60,668 nt of DNA from Alphaproteobacteria bacterium (GTDB lineage Bacteria; Pseudomonadota; Alphaproteobacteria; Micropepsales; Micropepsaceae), in assembly GCA_013697055.1 (NCBI GenBank), contig JACCXK010000028.1, positions 1 through 60,668 of the forward strand, read 5' to 3'. Shown in pieces: positions 9,401 through 17,569 of this stretch (position 1 is its first letter; each line of letters starts with the position of its first letter). A model generated the notes under the pieces. It was not told the DNA's origin, made no database searches, and saw only the letters and a program-made list of their open reading frames with translations. The position numbers were made by a program, and so were the translations under genes.

Positions 9401-9521
9401 GGTAGAGCCGCCGACGGATGTGCCGGAACCGATGACCATCGGCCTGTTCGTCGCCGGCATTGGCGGCGTGGTCGTGATCCGCCGCCGCCGCAAGGCCCAG
9501 AAGAGCGACCTGGCAGCCTGA
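6471..9521 (+). CDS. PEP-CTERM repeat protein, C-terminal part (same frame after the TAA)
   Basis: Continuation, in the same frame, of the repeat protein at 4281: the codons right after the TAA read TPNPSDSIQPDRSGYYQLSG, a normal repeat start. About 1016 residues; the first possible internal start is GTG at 6555, without a convincing ribosome site. Repeats of the same type fill most of it, followed by a non-repeat domain (about 9000-9400) and a classic PEP-CTERM sorting signal: DVPEP, a hydrophobic helix (MTIGLFVAGIGGVVVI) and an RRRRK cluster. Proteins with this signal are handled by an exosortase and usually end up in the envelope or extracellular matrix. No exosortase gene is in this window. 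A hairpin follows at 9531. Confidence 0.8.
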   Translation, partial: TPNPSDSIQPDRSGYYQLSGGVLSTDTTVVGSVGLGRFLQNGGEHDVAGNLVIGRDFTPIERGCGDTAPVDTTTCGVGGPARGTYTMTDGTATIGGDVFVGDKGIGKLDISGPSQFSVTGAIVIANQLGSAGSEMSVSGNGEAGSPTVSSTYLTVGAGAEGSLTLSGGTITVSNQTFVGGSPDGLGHVTQTGGSLETGGLLIGTVTGNGSPNNNYDMSGGSLTVHAAFVIGSGAQGGTFSEGSGGTFTQSNLFTQVEVGAAYINNGTYNLQGGSFTSDDFLKVGDTKTGALFNQTGGSAAITNDLLIGGTYAPAPNAIAGTYNLSGGNLTVGRDIVLGQFAHGDGTFTYTGGSLGFSANEGGHQIVVGAAGKGTFNLGSVGHTVDMDLGALGATLVIGQQAGSNGTFNIAAGSSLEDSLIVGDAGAGNFNNAGGTHSVTGDLTLGNQATGSGTYNLTAGGVTTVTPTGATDGFTFVGRAGQGTFLNDASTHNTKNLVVAEGASSTSTYTLQNGGALNVGTSGNTGFADIGGKGNGKLVQNGVASSTTIYGALDVGRFAGGIGQVDLNAGSMTVNGFAVVGDSGTGTFNQGGASTMDVVGGGLFIGRGQSNENGNTVITGTGTYNLSGTAGLTVTGGIELGSLAGNTGTMTQTGGTVIADSETIGKNGIGHWNQSGGSNTVSGAVIVNDSGTPNGSSLTVSAGSLSAASVTNNDLMTMTGGTVTAPVTNNHQFKLNGGTVVGSVTNKSALDSNGGGTATITGPLSNTATGTTHVSNTSTLVVDGAVTNAGTVTVDTGSKLDASGHTYTQNSGTTTVDGQVAANLAQIILGTLQGTGTVTGNVSNVGGKVRGGDNGAPGALAVTGTYDQQITAAFETTIAGTNPAQVGRLNVGGVATLSGALDVVTQSFTFAAGELFNIMNFASSIGDFTSFNLNGSACSAYIVAHSYTCSGLGSGLYFQEQFANGDTALNLFIAQMTVVEPPTDVPEPMTIGLFVAGIGGVVVIRRRRKAQKSDLAA

Positions 9522-9530
9522 TCTTGCATC

Positions 9531-9557
9531 CGGCCGTGAGCATCTGGCTCACGGCCG
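9531..9557 (+). terminator. perfect 11-bp hairpin after the repeat protein
   Basis: Arms CGGCCGTGAGC (9531-9541) and GCTCACGGCCG (9547-9557) with a five-base loop, starting 9 bp after the stop codon. There is no T run behind it, so it is either a rho-assisted terminator or an mRNA 3'-end stabiliser rather than a classical intrinsic terminator. Confidence 0.6.
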
Positions 9558-9675
9558 CTTGCCAGCCAAAGCCCTCGAGGACGACACAGGCGGCCGGCCA
9601 CGCTGTGGCCGGTCCATGTTGAGCTTTGGGATCGGATCAAGAAGAATGCGCCCGTAACCGTCCCGGTCACGCGTC

Positions 9676-11748
9676 ATGCCCAATCGCCGCGACATGCTTG
9701 CCGGGGCCCTGGCGTCCGGCCTGCTGCCGCCCAGTATCCAGCGCGCCCTGGCGCTGCCCGCCGCGCGAACCAGCGGCAGCGTGCGCGACGTGCGCCATGT
9801 CGTGATCCTGATGATGGAGAACCGGGGGTTCGACCATTATTTCGGGACGCTCAAGGGCGTGCGCGGTTTCGGTGACCGCCATCCGGTGCCGCTGGAAAGC
9901 GGCAAGCCGGTGTGGTTCCAGTCCGACGGGACGCGGGAGATTGCGCCCTATCACCTCGACACCGCCACCACCAGCGCGCTGCGCGTGCCCGGCACGCCGC
10001 ACAGTTTCCGCGATGCCCAGGCCGCCTGGAACCAAGGCAAGTTCGGACATTGGCCCAAATACAAGACGCGCTATGCCATGGGCCATTACCGGCGCGCCGA
10101 CCTGCCGTACCAGTTCGCGCTGGCCGACGCCTTCACCCTTTGCGACGCCTATCACTGCTCGGTGACCACCGGGACCGATCCCAACCGCATCGTTTTCTGG
10201 TCGGGCACCAATGCCGATCCCGGGCTCCGTGGCGAGAATGCCACCGCCGGCAATTCCGAGCCCGACAATCTGCGCTGCTGGATCAAGGGCGCGCTGCCCG
10301 AGCCCGGTTACACCTATGCCGGATCATCCTTCACCTGGCCGACCATTCCTGAGGTGCTGGAAAAGGCCGGCGTCAGCTGGCGCATCTACCAGGACCCCAA
10401 TGACAATTGGACCGGGGCGATGCATGGGGGGCTGGCGTTCGAGAGCTTCCGCACCGCCAGGCCGGGTTCGCCGCTTTATGAAAAAGGCATGTCGCACTGG
10501 TCGCTGGAGCACTTTGCGCAAGACGCCCGTAATGGCGCCTTGCCTGAGGTTTCCTGGGTGTTGCCGCCGATGCTGATGTCCGAACATCCCGGCCCTTCCA
10601 GTCCCGCCCAGGGCGCGGAGTTCACGTCGCGGGTGCTGGATGCCCTGACGGAGAATCCCAAAACCTGGGGTGAGACGGTGCTGTTACTCACCTTCGACGA
10701 AAATGACGGCATGTTCGATCATGTGCCGCCGCCGGCGCCGCCGTCTTACAATGTGGACGGCTCGCTGGCGGGCGGCGCCACCGTGAGGCTGGACGGACTG
10801 TATTTCTCCGATCCGGCGCGGGCGCATCTTTTGGCCGAGGACACGATCAGCGGCACGGTGCGGCCCTGGGGGCTGGGACCGCGGGTGCCGATGGTTGTGA
10901 TTTCGCCCTGGAGCAAGGGCGGCTGGGTCAACAGCCAGACCTTCGATCACACTTCGGTGGGACAATTTTTGGAAAAACGCTTCGGCGTCACCGTTCCCGG
11001 CATCAGTCCCTGGCATCGCGCCGTGTGCGGCGACCTGCTGTCGGCGTTCAATTTTGTTTCGCCCAATGATCCTGTGGGGCCGCATTTGCCCGATGCAAAA
11101 GGATCGGCATCCCTGGTGGTACAGGCGCAAAAACGTCCCAAGCCCGAGCCGCCCGCCACGCCGCAAAAACCATCCCAGGAACCGGGCAGCCGGCTGTCGC
11201 GCGCTTTGCCGTATGTGTTGCATGCGGTCGGAATGGTGGAAAATCCGGTGCTAAGAATGAACTTCCGCAATGACGGCAAGGCGGGTGCGGTGTTCCAGGT
11301 CTATGACCGGCTGCGTCTGGATCGCATCCCGCGCCGCTACACGGTGGAAGCCGGCCGAACGCTGGAAGCGCGCTGGGATGTCGGTGACCGGTATGATTTG
11401 TGGATCCTGGGTCCCAACGGTTTTGTGCGCGAGCTGGCAGGGCGCAAGACAGACGCGGCAATCGAAGCCGCGCTGGATTATCATGCCGCGCAGCGGGCGG
11501 TGGATCTTCGGGTGATCCATCACGGCGACCAGCCTTGCAAGCTGGTGCTGGAATCCCAGGTCTATGCGCCCGCTTCGGCCAAGCCCGTCGAGGTCAAGCC
11601 CAAGGGCACAATGATCCTGCGCTGGGACGTTTCCAAAAGCGGCAACTGGTACGATCTGACCTTGAAAGCGGAGACAGGCTTTGTCCGCCGCTTCGCCGGC
11701 CGCCTGGAAACCGGCAATGACAGTGTCAGCGACCCGGCGATGGGTTAG
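9676..11748 (+). CDS. Tat-exported phospholipase C, phosphocholine-specific type
   Basis: 690 residues. Cleaves phosphodiester head groups of phospholipids such as phosphatidylcholine outside the cytoplasm. The N-terminus NRRDMLAGALASGLL is a twin-arginine signal. The phosphoesterase domain follows: ENRGFDHYFGTLKGVRGFGD (residues 48-67) with the metal/nucleophile loop, TTGTDPNR, SEHPGPSSPAQGAEF, and the metal ligand motif TFDENDGMFDHVPPP near residue 341. The last third carries two DUF756-like beta domains (NPVLRMNFRNDGKAGAVFQV and the region from VDLRVIHHGDQPCKL), the arrangement of the PC-PLC/PlcN family. Length matches the family (about 700). The ATG at 9676 is the only start that keeps the Tat signal short. 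It stands alone; after phosphate or carbon shortage it could release head groups (inference). Confidence 0.9.
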   Translation: MPNRRDMLAGALASGLLPPSIQRALALPAARTSGSVRDVRHVVILMMENRGFDHYFGTLKGVRGFGDRHPVPLESGKPVWFQSDGTREIAPYHLDTATTSALRVPGTPHSFRDAQAAWNQGKFGHWPKYKTRYAMGHYRRADLPYQFALADAFTLCDAYHCSVTTGTDPNRIVFWSGTNADPGLRGENATAGNSEPDNLRCWIKGALPEPGYTYAGSSFTWPTIPEVLEKAGVSWRIYQDPNDNWTGAMHGGLAFESFRTARPGSPLYEKGMSHWSLEHFAQDARNGALPEVSWVLPPMLMSEHPGPSSPAQGAEFTSRVLDALTENPKTWGETVLLLTFDENDGMFDHVPPPAPPSYNVDGSLAGGATVRLDGLYFSDPARAHLLAEDTISGTVRPWGLGPRVPMVVISPWSKGGWVNSQTFDHTSVGQFLEKRFGVTVPGISPWHRAVCGDLLSAFNFVSPNDPVGPHLPDAKGSASLVVQAQKRPKPEPPATPQKPSQEPGSRLSRALPYVLHAVGMVENPVLRMNFRNDGKAGAVFQVYDRLRLDRIPRRYTVEAGRTLEARWDVGDRYDLWILGPNGFVRELAGRKTDAAIEAALDYHAAQRAVDLRVIHHGDQPCKLVLESQVYAPASAKPVEVKPKGTMILRWDVSKSGNWYDLTLKAETGFVRRFAGRLETGNDSVSDPAMG

Positions 11749-11843
11749 GGCACGGGATATTTGCGCAAGGCTTTCGGCTTGAGCATATACGCCGCCACGC
11801 CCCGGCGGTATAAAGATGGGGTTCAACAGCGGCGGGGCTGGTC

Positions 11844-13733
11844 ATGAAACGACACACCAAAATCGGGCTTTTGGCCATCGGCCTGACGCTTTGCGCGGTC
11901 GGCGCCGATGCGCAGCTTGCCACCTCCACCTGCAATGACGGCGCGGCCAATCCGCCGGCCTGCAAGGCGTTCCATGGCGACCGGGCGGATGGCTGGCCGG
12001 TCCAGGGGCGCTCCGAAGTGATGGGCCGCAATGGCATCGTCGCCACCAGCCAGCCGCTGGCGGCGCAAGCCGGGCTGGAAATCCTGCGCAAGGGCGGCAA
12101 TGCGGTGGATGCGGCGGTGGCCGCCGCCGCGGTACTGAACCTGACCGAGCCGATGAATGTCGGCATGGCCGGTGATCTCTTCGCCATCATCTACACCGCC
12201 AAGGACCACAAGCTGCATGTGCTGAATGCCAGCGGCAAGGCGCCCGGCGCCGAGACCATCGCCTTCCTGAATTCCAAGGGCTATCGCGCCGATCCCGCCA
12301 ATTGGGGTCCGGGCTCGGGCATGCCCCAGCGCGGCATTCTTGCCGCCACCGTGCCGGGCTCGGTGTGGGGCTGGGGCGAAGTGCTGGAGAAATACGGCAC
12401 GCGCACCTTCAAGGACGTACTGGAACCCGCCGCCACCTATGCGGCCCAGGGCGTGCCGCTGACCGAACGCGCGGCGTTCGACTGGCGCCTGCCCAACGCT
12501 CTCGGCCCGGTGCCCTCCGATCCCAGCCATTGCTGCGTGGGCCTGGATCCCGATTCCATCCGTGCCTGGTACATCGACGGCAAGCAGCCCAAGGCCGGAC
12601 AGATTTTCCGCAATCCCGATCTGGCCAAAGCCTTCCGCCTGCTGCAGGCGCAAGGTCGCGATGCTTTCTATAAGGGCGATATCGCCAAGGCCATTGTCGC
12701 CAAGGAAAAGGCGCTGGGCGGGGTCATGACCCTGCAGGACCTTGCCGATTATAAAGGCGAGTGGGTCGAGCCGGTGCTGAGCGAGTATAAGGGCTTCACC
12801 CTGGCCGAGCTGCCGCCGCCCAGCCAGGGCTTTGCCGCCAATGAAATGCTGAGCATCCTGAATGCCTGCACCGCCAAGGTTTATCCGGGCATGAGTTTGG
12901 CCTCGCTGGGGCCGACGGATGCGCGCTACTGGCATATGGCGGTGGAAGCCAAGAAGCTGGCTTATCGCGATCTGATCGCGGTCAATGCCGATCCCAATTT
13001 CACGCCGGGTCTCAAGGACAAGGTCAAGATGCTGACCTCGCCACAGCATGCTCAGAGCCTGTGCGCCAAGATCGATCCGGCCAAGGCCTCGGATACCGCG
13101 CCGGGCCGCGCCGACGGCACCGGCGACACCATCGTCCTGGCCACCGCCGACCGCTGGGGCAACATGGTGTCCTGGGTCAACAGCAACTTCTCCGGTTTCG
13201 GTTCGGGTGTGACGGTGCCGGGCTATGGCTTTCTGCTGCACAATCGTGGCGGGCTGTTCAGCCTGGATCCCAAGAGCCCCAATGCGCTGGCGCCGAACAA
13301 GCGGCCGTTCAACACCCTGGCCGCGGCGTTCCTGATGCAGGGCGGCCGCATGGATGGCCAGTTGATGGCGTTCCAGCTGATGGGCGGCGACATGCAGTCC
13401 CAGGGCCATGCCCAGATGGTGGTGAACATGGTGGACTTGGGCGCCAACCTGCAGGCCTCCACCGACATGGCGCGTTTCCGCCATGCCCAGGTTGGTAACG
13501 AACTGTTCCTGGAATCCCAGCTCTACAACAGCGTGGGCCCCAAGCTTCGCGCCATGGGGCACAAGGTGAGCCTGGCCAACGGTTCGGTGATGGGCGGCTT
13601 CCAGGCCGTCCTGTTCACGCCCGATCCCAAGGAGAAGGCACCCAATCCGTCACCGGCCTCCCAGCAACCGGTCAACGGCATGTACCGGGCGGGCACCGAT
13701 CACCGCAAGGACGGCCAGGCCACCGCCTGGTAG
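11844..13733 (+). CDS. ggt: gamma-glutamyltransferase (periplasmic)
   Basis: 629 residues; transfers or hydrolyses gamma-glutamyl groups of glutathione and related compounds in the periplasm. A signal peptide (MKRHTKIGLLAIGLTLCAVG) precedes the large-subunit signature KGGNAVDAAVAAAAVLNLTE (from about residue 82). The precursor is expected to self-cleave before a catalytic threonine: T429 in GDTIVLATADRWGN lines up with Thr391 of the E. coli enzyme (TTHYSVVDKDGN). Small-subunit segments GSGVTVPGYGFLLHNRGGLF and NALAPNKRPFNTLAAAFLMQ are present. Its stop codon abuts the stop of the convergent peptide transporter; together with the peptide symporter and acylase next door it suggests scavenging of peptides and amides. 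Confidence 0.92.
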   Translation: MKRHTKIGLLAIGLTLCAVGADAQLATSTCNDGAANPPACKAFHGDRADGWPVQGRSEVMGRNGIVATSQPLAAQAGLEILRKGGNAVDAAVAAAAVLNLTEPMNVGMAGDLFAIIYTAKDHKLHVLNASGKAPGAETIAFLNSKGYRADPANWGPGSGMPQRGILAATVPGSVWGWGEVLEKYGTRTFKDVLEPAATYAAQGVPLTERAAFDWRLPNALGPVPSDPSHCCVGLDPDSIRAWYIDGKQPKAGQIFRNPDLAKAFRLLQAQGRDAFYKGDIAKAIVAKEKALGGVMTLQDLADYKGEWVEPVLSEYKGFTLAELPPPSQGFAANEMLSILNACTAKVYPGMSLASLGPTDARYWHMAVEAKKLAYRDLIAVNADPNFTPGLKDKVKMLTSPQHAQSLCAKIDPAKASDTAPGRADGTGDTIVLATADRWGNMVSWVNSNFSGFGSGVTVPGYGFLLHNRGGLFSLDPKSPNALAPNKRPFNTLAAAFLMQGGRMDGQLMAFQLMGGDMQSQGHAQMVVNMVDLGANLQASTDMARFRHAQVGNELFLESQLYNSVGPKLRAMGHKVSLANGSVMGGFQAVLFTPDPKEKAPNPSPASQQPVNGMYRAGTDHRKDGQATAW

Positions 13734-15047
13734 TCACGTCAGGTTCAACTTGCGGCGGATCATCGGTTCAGCTGCGAACAGCGCGATGGCGTTGAGCGTG
13801 CCGCCGCCCGCCAGAGTTGCGAACATCACCCAGGCCGGCACGTCGGCCAAGGTGCCGCCCAGCCAGCCGGCGCACAGGCTGCCAAAGCCCATGGTGAAGA
13901 CCCAAAGCCCCATCAACACGCCGGTGACGCGCTTGGGCGCGCGCTGGCTGATCTCGGCCAGGCCGATGGGAAAGACGCAGAGTTCGGCAAGGGTGATGAC
14001 CAGGTAGAATACCACGATCCAGATCGGCGCCACCAAGCCGCCGCCCGCCTGCATGTCCACCGCCACCATCAGCACATAGGACAGGGCCATCAGCACCGTG
14101 CCGGTGAAAATCTTGGTGATGGCAGGAAGGCGCTTTGCCGTCAGGTCGTGTTTGGCCCAGTATTTCGACACGAACGGTCCGCCCAGGATGATAATTAGGG
14201 GATTGAGCGACAGGAACCATGTGGTGGGGACGTCGAAGCCCAGCACCATCTTGTCCACCCGGTCGCGGACATACAGGTTCATCACCCCGCCATAGGTCTG
14301 CTGGCCGATCATGTAGATGGCGGTGAAGAAGACCATGATCAGCACCAGCTTGACGCCGGGATCGCGCCATACCGACGCTTCGGTGCTACCCGCCTGTTTG
14401 GGCAGCGGCTTGATGAACGTTTCGAACAGGCCGCGGCTGAGCCACAACAGGGTGAAGAGGCCGATCATCATCCCCACGCCGGCGGACAGGAAGCCCCAGG
14501 CCCAGCCGGTGCGCTCACCCAAGGTGCCGGCGCCATAGGGCGCGCAGAAAGCGCCCATGTTGATGCCCATATAGAACAGCATGAAGCCGTTCTTGCGGCG
14601 ATGGTCGCCCGGTGTGAACAGTTGGCCCATCAGTGAGCCGACATTGGACTTGAACATGCCGGCGCCCACAATCATCGCCGCCAACCCACAGTAAAACAGT
14701 ACGAACTGCAGCCCCGCGGCATGGGCCGCCGGCGTGCCGGCGGCGGCGAGCAGGAAGTTGGCGCCGGCCAGGCCCAGGCATCCGATGATCACGGAGCGGA
14801 ACGGTCCGATCAGCCGGTCGGCGATCCATCCGCCCAACAGCGGCGCCATGAAGATCATGCCGACGGTGATGCCGAACAGCTTTAGGGTCGCGCTTTTTTC
14901 CATGCCCAGCCCGCCGGTGGCGGGATCGGCGGCCATGAACAGGGTCGCGAGGCCGGTAAAGCCGTAATAGGAGAAACGCTCCCAGAACTCGGTGGCGGCG
15001 ATCAGGCGCACGCCGCGCGGCTGGTCCAAGAATTTCGTGCCTGTCAT
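13734..15047 (-). CDS. POT-family proton-dependent oligopeptide transporter
   Basis: 437 residues, inner-membrane symporter importing di- and tripeptides with protons. The hallmark ExxER motif is intact in TEFWERFSYYG (E20, E23, R24), and the POT loop motif GGWIADRLIGPFRSVI and GMFKSNVGSLMGQLF follow. About 12-14 hydrophobic helices are visible. The ATG at 15047 is preferred to the upstream TTG at 15110: GGGGA lies about 10 bp before it and the family begins close to this point. The gene is divergent from the penicillin acylase (about 105 bp between starts) and convergent, with no gap, with the gamma-glutamyltransferase, so uptake of peptides freed outside is plausible. Confidence 0.92.
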   Translation of the reverse strand: MTGTKFLDQPRGVRLIAATEFWERFSYYGFTGLATLFMAADPATGGLGMEKSATLKLFGITVGMIFMAPLLGGWIADRLIGPFRSVIIGCLGLAGANFLLAAAGTPAAHAAGLQFVLFYCGLAAMIVGAGMFKSNVGSLMGQLFTPGDHRRKNGFMLFYMGINMGAFCAPYGAGTLGERTGWAWGFLSAGVGMMIGLFTLLWLSRGLFETFIKPLPKQAGSTEASVWRDPGVKLVLIMVFFTAIYMIGQQTYGGVMNLYVRDRVDKMVLGFDVPTTWFLSLNPLIIILGGPFVSKYWAKHDLTAKRLPAITKIFTGTVLMALSYVLMVAVDMQAGGGLVAPIWIVVFYLVITLAELCVFPIGLAEISQRAPKRVTGVLMGLWVFTMGFGSLCAGWLGGTLADVPAWVMFATLAGGGTLNAIALFAAEPMIRRKLNLT

Positions 15048-15151
15048 CGTCTGTCCCCAGCGCGGTTTTTCCGCTTTTGCAGGCTGACCGCCCTTCAATG
15101 TCGCTGGCAAGTGTTTATTGTTGTCCCGGGGACAAGACGAGGGGCCAGCCC

Positions 15152-17569
15152 ATGCGCATCACAACCCGCGGCGCTGCCATTGCAGCGATGCTTTTGTTGC
15201 CGCTGGCGGCGCAAGCTGCGCCTTCCCAAACCTTGTCTATGCCCGGCCTCAGCCAGCCGGTGGAGATCATCCAGGACCGCTGGGGCGTCTCGCATATCTA
15301 CGCCAAAAACGAATCCGACCTATTCTTCGCGCAAGGCTACAACGCGGCGCGCGACCGGCTGTTCGAGCTGGAAATGTGGCGGCGCCAGGCCACCGGCACG
15401 GTCTCCGAAATCCTGGGGGCCGGTGAGCTGAAGCGCGATATCGGCAACCGGTTGTTTCAATATCGCGGTGACATGAAGCAGGAGTTGAACTGGTATCACC
15501 CGCACAGTGAGGCGATCATCGAATCCTTCGCCAAGGGCGTGAACGCCTTCATCGCCCAGACCGAACGCGACCCCGGCCTGCTGACGCCCGAGTTCAAGAT
15601 GCTGGGGATCAAGCCCGGCAAATGGACCCCGGCCATTGTCGTGTCACGCTTCAATGGCCTGGCGCGCAACCTGGACGATGAAATGAACACCGCCCTGGCG
15701 GTGCGTACGCTGGGCGCCGACAAGGTGCGGTCGCTGGCCAGCTACCAACCATCCAATCCCAAGCTGGAGATTGATCCCGGGATTGACGCTTCATTGCTGT
15801 CCAAAAGCATCCTGGAATATTACGACGCCATGCGTGCGCCGCTGCACATCCAGCCCGAGCAAGTGCTGGCGGAATATCGCAGGGCCAAGGTGGCGTCAGC
15901 GGGCAGCACGGTTCACGTCGCCAGCGTCGCGCCGACGCAAGCCGAACTGGCCGACCGGCGCGCTGACATGGGCAGCAACAACTGGGTGGTAAGCGGGCGA
16001 TTGACCGAAAGCGGCTTGCCGATGGTGGTGGGCGATCCCCACCGGGTGCAGGAAATCCCGTCGCTGCGTTATTGGGTGCATCTCAATGCGCCGGGCTGGA
16101 ACGTGATCGGCGCGGGGGAGCCCTCCATTCCCGGAGTTTCCTACGGCCATAACGACTATGGCGGTTGGGGCTACACCATCTATGGCGCCGACACCGAAGA
16201 CCTCTATGTCTATGACATCAACCCGGCCAATGTGCTGCAATACAAGTTCGGCAATGGCTGGGAGACCATGAAGGTGGTGCATGAGGCCGTGCCCGTGAAA
16301 GGCCAGGCAGCGCAGGACGTGGACCTGAAATTCACCCGCCATGGTCCGGTGATCTTCGAGGACAAGGCGCATCACAAGGCCTATGCGGTGCGCGCGGCCT
16401 GGCTGGAGCCGGGCGGGGCGCCGTATCTGGCCATGCTGCGCGCGGACCAGGCGCAGAATTGGAGTCAGTTCGACGATGCGATTTCGGCAGCCCGTACCCC
16501 GGCGCTCAACATGGTCTGGGGCGATAAGAGCGGCGATATCGGCTACAACGCCGCCACCATCGCGCCGCGGCGGATGAATTTCAGCGGTTTGGTGCCGGTA
16601 CCGGGCGATGGGCGCTATGAATGGAACGGCTTCCTGCCCATCAAGGAATTGCCGCATGTCCTGAACCCGGACAAGGGTTTCTACAATACCTCCAATGACT
16701 GGCAGGTGCCACAGGGCTATCCGCACATGGAAGCGATTCATTATGTCTGGACCGATCCCTATCGCGGCCGCACCGTGGCGGAGTCCCTGGGCGGACAGAA
16801 GAAGTTCTCGGTCGCCGACATGACCAACCTGCAGAATTACAATCTCTCCATTCCGGCGCGCAGCATCGTGCCTTTGCTGCGCGATATTGCGATCACCGAT
16901 CCGGTGGCGCGCAAGGCGGCGGCGCGGCTGCTGCATTGGGATTTTGTGCTGGACAAGGATTCCGTCGAAGCCGGTATCTATGAAATGTTCGAGCGCAAGC
17001 TGATGGAGAATGTGAAGAACACCATCGTGCCGGCGCCGGCGCGCGCCTTTATCACCCCGCCCATGACCCGCATCGTCGCCACCCTGGCGGCGCCGGACGG
17101 CAGCTTCGGCCCCGATCCCCTGGCCGGGCGCAATGCCGTGCTGGTGAAAAGCCTGGAACAGGCTTGCGCCGATCTGACCGCACGGCTGGGCGCGGACATG
17201 GAGAAGTGGACACTTGGCGCCTATCACTATGCCCGGATCATCCATCCCATCGCGGCGGCGCTCAGGCCCGATCTGGCGGACAAGTTCGATGTCGGGCATT
17301 TCCCGCGCGGCGGCGACGCCTATACCATCACCGCCACCGGCGCTACCGACAACCAGGGCTCCGGCGCGTCGTTCAAGATCGTCTCGGACACTTATGACTG
17401 GGACGCCTCGGTGGGCCAGAACAATCCGGGCCAGTCGGGCGACGTCAATGATCCGCATTATCGCGATCTGTACGAGCTGTGGGCGCGAGGAAAATATTTC
17501 CCCATCTTCTTCTCGCGGCCCAAGGTGGAGTCGGTGGCAGAGAAAACCATCCTGCTGACGCCGCAATGA
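15152..17569 (+). CDS. penicillin-acylase family N-terminal nucleophile hydrolase
   Basis: 805 residues; periplasmic amidase that splits N-acyl compounds such as acyl-homoserine lactones, aculeacin-like lipopeptides or beta-lactams. Start at ATG 15152 (GAGGGG ahead) gives the signal peptide MRITTRGAAIAAMLLLPLAA. The alpha-chain start (EIIQDRWGVSHIYA, GYNAARDRLFELEMWRRQAT) is standard. The precursor should self-cleave before Ser275 in MGSNNWVVSG, the N-terminal nucleophile of the beta chain; GDPHRVQEIPSLRYW and the asparagine/arginine region NDWQVPQGYPH follow. Its TGA overlaps the ATG of the rhamnosidase by the pattern ATGA, so the two are translationally coupled. The acyl specificity cannot be read from sequence. 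Confidence 0.9.
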   Translation: MRITTRGAAIAAMLLLPLAAQAAPSQTLSMPGLSQPVEIIQDRWGVSHIYAKNESDLFFAQGYNAARDRLFELEMWRRQATGTVSEILGAGELKRDIGNRLFQYRGDMKQELNWYHPHSEAIIESFAKGVNAFIAQTERDPGLLTPEFKMLGIKPGKWTPAIVVSRFNGLARNLDDEMNTALAVRTLGADKVRSLASYQPSNPKLEIDPGIDASLLSKSILEYYDAMRAPLHIQPEQVLAEYRRAKVASAGSTVHVASVAPTQAELADRRADMGSNNWVVSGRLTESGLPMVVGDPHRVQEIPSLRYWVHLNAPGWNVIGAGEPSIPGVSYGHNDYGGWGYTIYGADTEDLYVYDINPANVLQYKFGNGWETMKVVHEAVPVKGQAAQDVDLKFTRHGPVIFEDKAHHKAYAVRAAWLEPGGAPYLAMLRADQAQNWSQFDDAISAARTPALNMVWGDKSGDIGYNAATIAPRRMNFSGLVPVPGDGRYEWNGFLPIKELPHVLNPDKGFYNTSNDWQVPQGYPHMEAIHYVWTDPYRGRTVAESLGGQKKFSVADMTNLQNYNLSIPARSIVPLLRDIAITDPVARKAAARLLHWDFVLDKDSVEAGIYEMFERKLMENVKNTIVPAPARAFITPPMTRIVATLAAPDGSFGPDPLAGRNAVLVKSLEQACADLTARLGADMEKWTLGAYHYARIIHPIAAALRPDLADKFDVGHFPRGGDAYTITATGATDNQGSGASFKIVSDTYDWDASVGQNNPGQSGDVNDPHYRDLYELWARGKYFPIFFSRPKVESVAEKTILLTPQ

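Noticed and set aside
4281..9521. Classification as an autotransporter, or as a CRISPR-like DNA repeat
   Set aside because: There is no C-terminal beta-barrel, the end is a PEP-CTERM signal. The repeats are protein-level and irregular in DNA, without constant spacers.
11823..13562. 579-residue minus-strand frame opposite gamma-glutamyltransferase
   Set aside because: Shadow frame with His/Arg/Gly-rich low-information translation.
15048..15110. Longer N-terminus of the POT transporter from TTG 15110
   Set aside because: Rare start codon, no ribosome site; ATG 15047 has a G-rich site and fits the family start.
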